In this document: positions 5,525 to 5,839 of the stretch, one piece after another
Layout: each line of letters opens with the position of its first letter
Position numbering within the stretch: position 1 is the stretch's first letter
Source of the DNA: Chloroflexota bacterium
GTDB lineage: Bacteria; Chloroflexota; Ktedonobacteria; Ktedonobacterales; Ktedonobacteraceae
Direction: 5' to 3'
NCBI GenBank assembly: GCA_005881295.1
Contig: VBHS01000335.1
Coordinates: forward strand, 1-5,839
Length of the DNA: 5,839 nucleotides
The notes under the pieces: model-generated
Databases searched by the model: none
Told to the model about the DNA's origin: nothing
The model's input: only the letters and a program-made list of their open reading frames with translations
Made by a program: the position numbers and the translations under genes

Positions 5525-5554
5525 CCTGTGAAACAGGAGGGGAAAACCACCTGT
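5525..5554. promoter_or_regulatory. Three CCTGT/ACAGG half-sites between the divergent promoters
   Basis: CCTGTGAAACAGG at 5525-5537 is a 5-3-5 palindrome, and a third CCTGT lies at 5550-5554, forming a second, 12-nt-spaced inverted pair with ACAGG. Its position between the xylB and dehydrogenase promoters fits a shared regulator's operator, but the half-sites are short and no regulator gene is in view. Confidence 0.25.
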
Positions 5555-5615
5555 ATCTTCCAAAGGGAGCATGGCGTATAGAATTAGATACTGTTTTCGT
5601 AAACAACATTCAGAT

Positions 5616-5644
5616 TTGAGATCACCCAGGGCATGAAAAATACT
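5616..5644 (+). promoter_or_regulatory. Sigma70-like promoter for the alcohol dehydrogenase
   Basis: TTGAGA (5616-5621, 5/6 to TTGACA), 17-nt spacer, AATACT (5639-5644, 4/6 to TATAAT). It would start transcription near 5651, about 54 nt before the dehydrogenase ATG. Confidence 0.5.
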
Positions 5645-5704
5645 GAGTAGAGGAAACCCGAAAAGTTCTTGCTCAATAAGGTTTGAAGAAAGAAGGGAAA
5701 CACG

Positions 5705-5839
5705 ATGAAAGCGGTTGTCTGGAGAGGGGACAGGAGGCTGGACATTGAGACGGTGGAGGATGCGCGTCTTGAAGCACCAACCGATGTGCTCATGCGTCTC
5801 ACCTCCACGGCGATCTGTGGGACGGATTTGCACATCTAC
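5705..5839 (+). CDS. Zinc-dependent alcohol dehydrogenase (MDR family), N-terminus only
   Basis: 45 codons from ATG 5705 run open to the window edge: MKAVVWRGDRRLDIETVEDA, then PTDVLMRLTSTAICGTDLHI. This is the start of the GroES-like domain of a medium-chain zinc dehydrogenase. Cys38 in AICGTDLH is the expected catalytic zinc ligand, and the Asp and His of GTDLH are conserved. AAGGG lies about 9 nt upstream, supporting the start. The family includes alcohol, threonine, polyol and glutathione-independent formaldehyde dehydrogenases; the PTDVLMR and CGTDLH stretch is closest in feel to the last group. Divergent placement from xylB would suit a xylitol or similar polyol dehydrogenase making xylulose, but the visible part cannot settle this. 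About 300 residues lie beyond the window. Confidence 0.9.
   Translation, partial: MKAVVWRGDRRLDIETVEDARLEAPTDVLMRLTSTAICGTDLHIY

Noticed and set aside
4159..5619. 486-codon plus-strand open frame antisense to xylB
   Set aside because: It mirrors the GC-rich xylB gene, has Arg/Gly/Cys-rich low-quality protein with no recognisable motif and no ribosome-binding site; the minus frame is a clear full-length kinase.
5474..5833. 119-aa minus-strand ORF under the dehydrogenase start
   Set aside because: It covers the divergent promoter region and the antisense of the dehydrogenase N-terminus, without a family match.

Overview
The window looks like a piece of an accessory or intergenic-rich part of a Chloroflexota genome, most likely of the Ktedonobacteria type. 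This is an inference from the mix of gene families, the spacing and the GC-rich coding style; no 16S or other marker gene is present. Almost everything is transcribed leftward (minus strand). The exception is a zinc alcohol dehydrogenase that enters at the right edge on the plus strand.

Left third (1-2448): a DUF2277 gene cut by the window edge, the 5' stub of a RibD/DHFR-like reductase gene, and a two-gene unit. In that unit an arginine deiminase/DDAH-like amidinohydrolase (about 317 aa) is followed after 15 bp by a 330-aa protein that fuses a pyridoxamine-phosphate-oxidase-like flavin barrel to a GNAT acetyltransferase.

Middle (2449-3903) is a gene graveyard. From left to right it holds: an IS200/IS605-type right-end (TnpB/omega-RNA-like) hairpin; the 3' end of a cytochrome P450 gene with its heme-Cys motif; a nearly complete encapsulin-associated ferritin (EncFtn) core, fused out of frame to that P450 piece so that its usual encapsulin-targeting tail is lost; a short membrane-segment ORF; a 9-bp tandem repeat; and a 10-bp inverted repeat behind xylB. 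No encapsulin shell gene is visible.

Right third (3904-5839): a full xylulokinase gene (xylB, FGGY family) with a strong Shine-Dalgarno site. Its roughly 110-nt leader contains mutually exclusive hairpins and a possible 32-codon upstream ORF whose stop overlaps the xylB ribosome-binding site. Across the divergent intergenic region, a zinc-dependent medium-chain dehydrogenase begins behind a good sigma70-like promoter. The xylB/dehydrogenase pair suggests a pentose/polyol catabolic locus (inference).

The most notable items are the EncFtn::P450 composite with an adjacent IS end, and the layered xylB leader.
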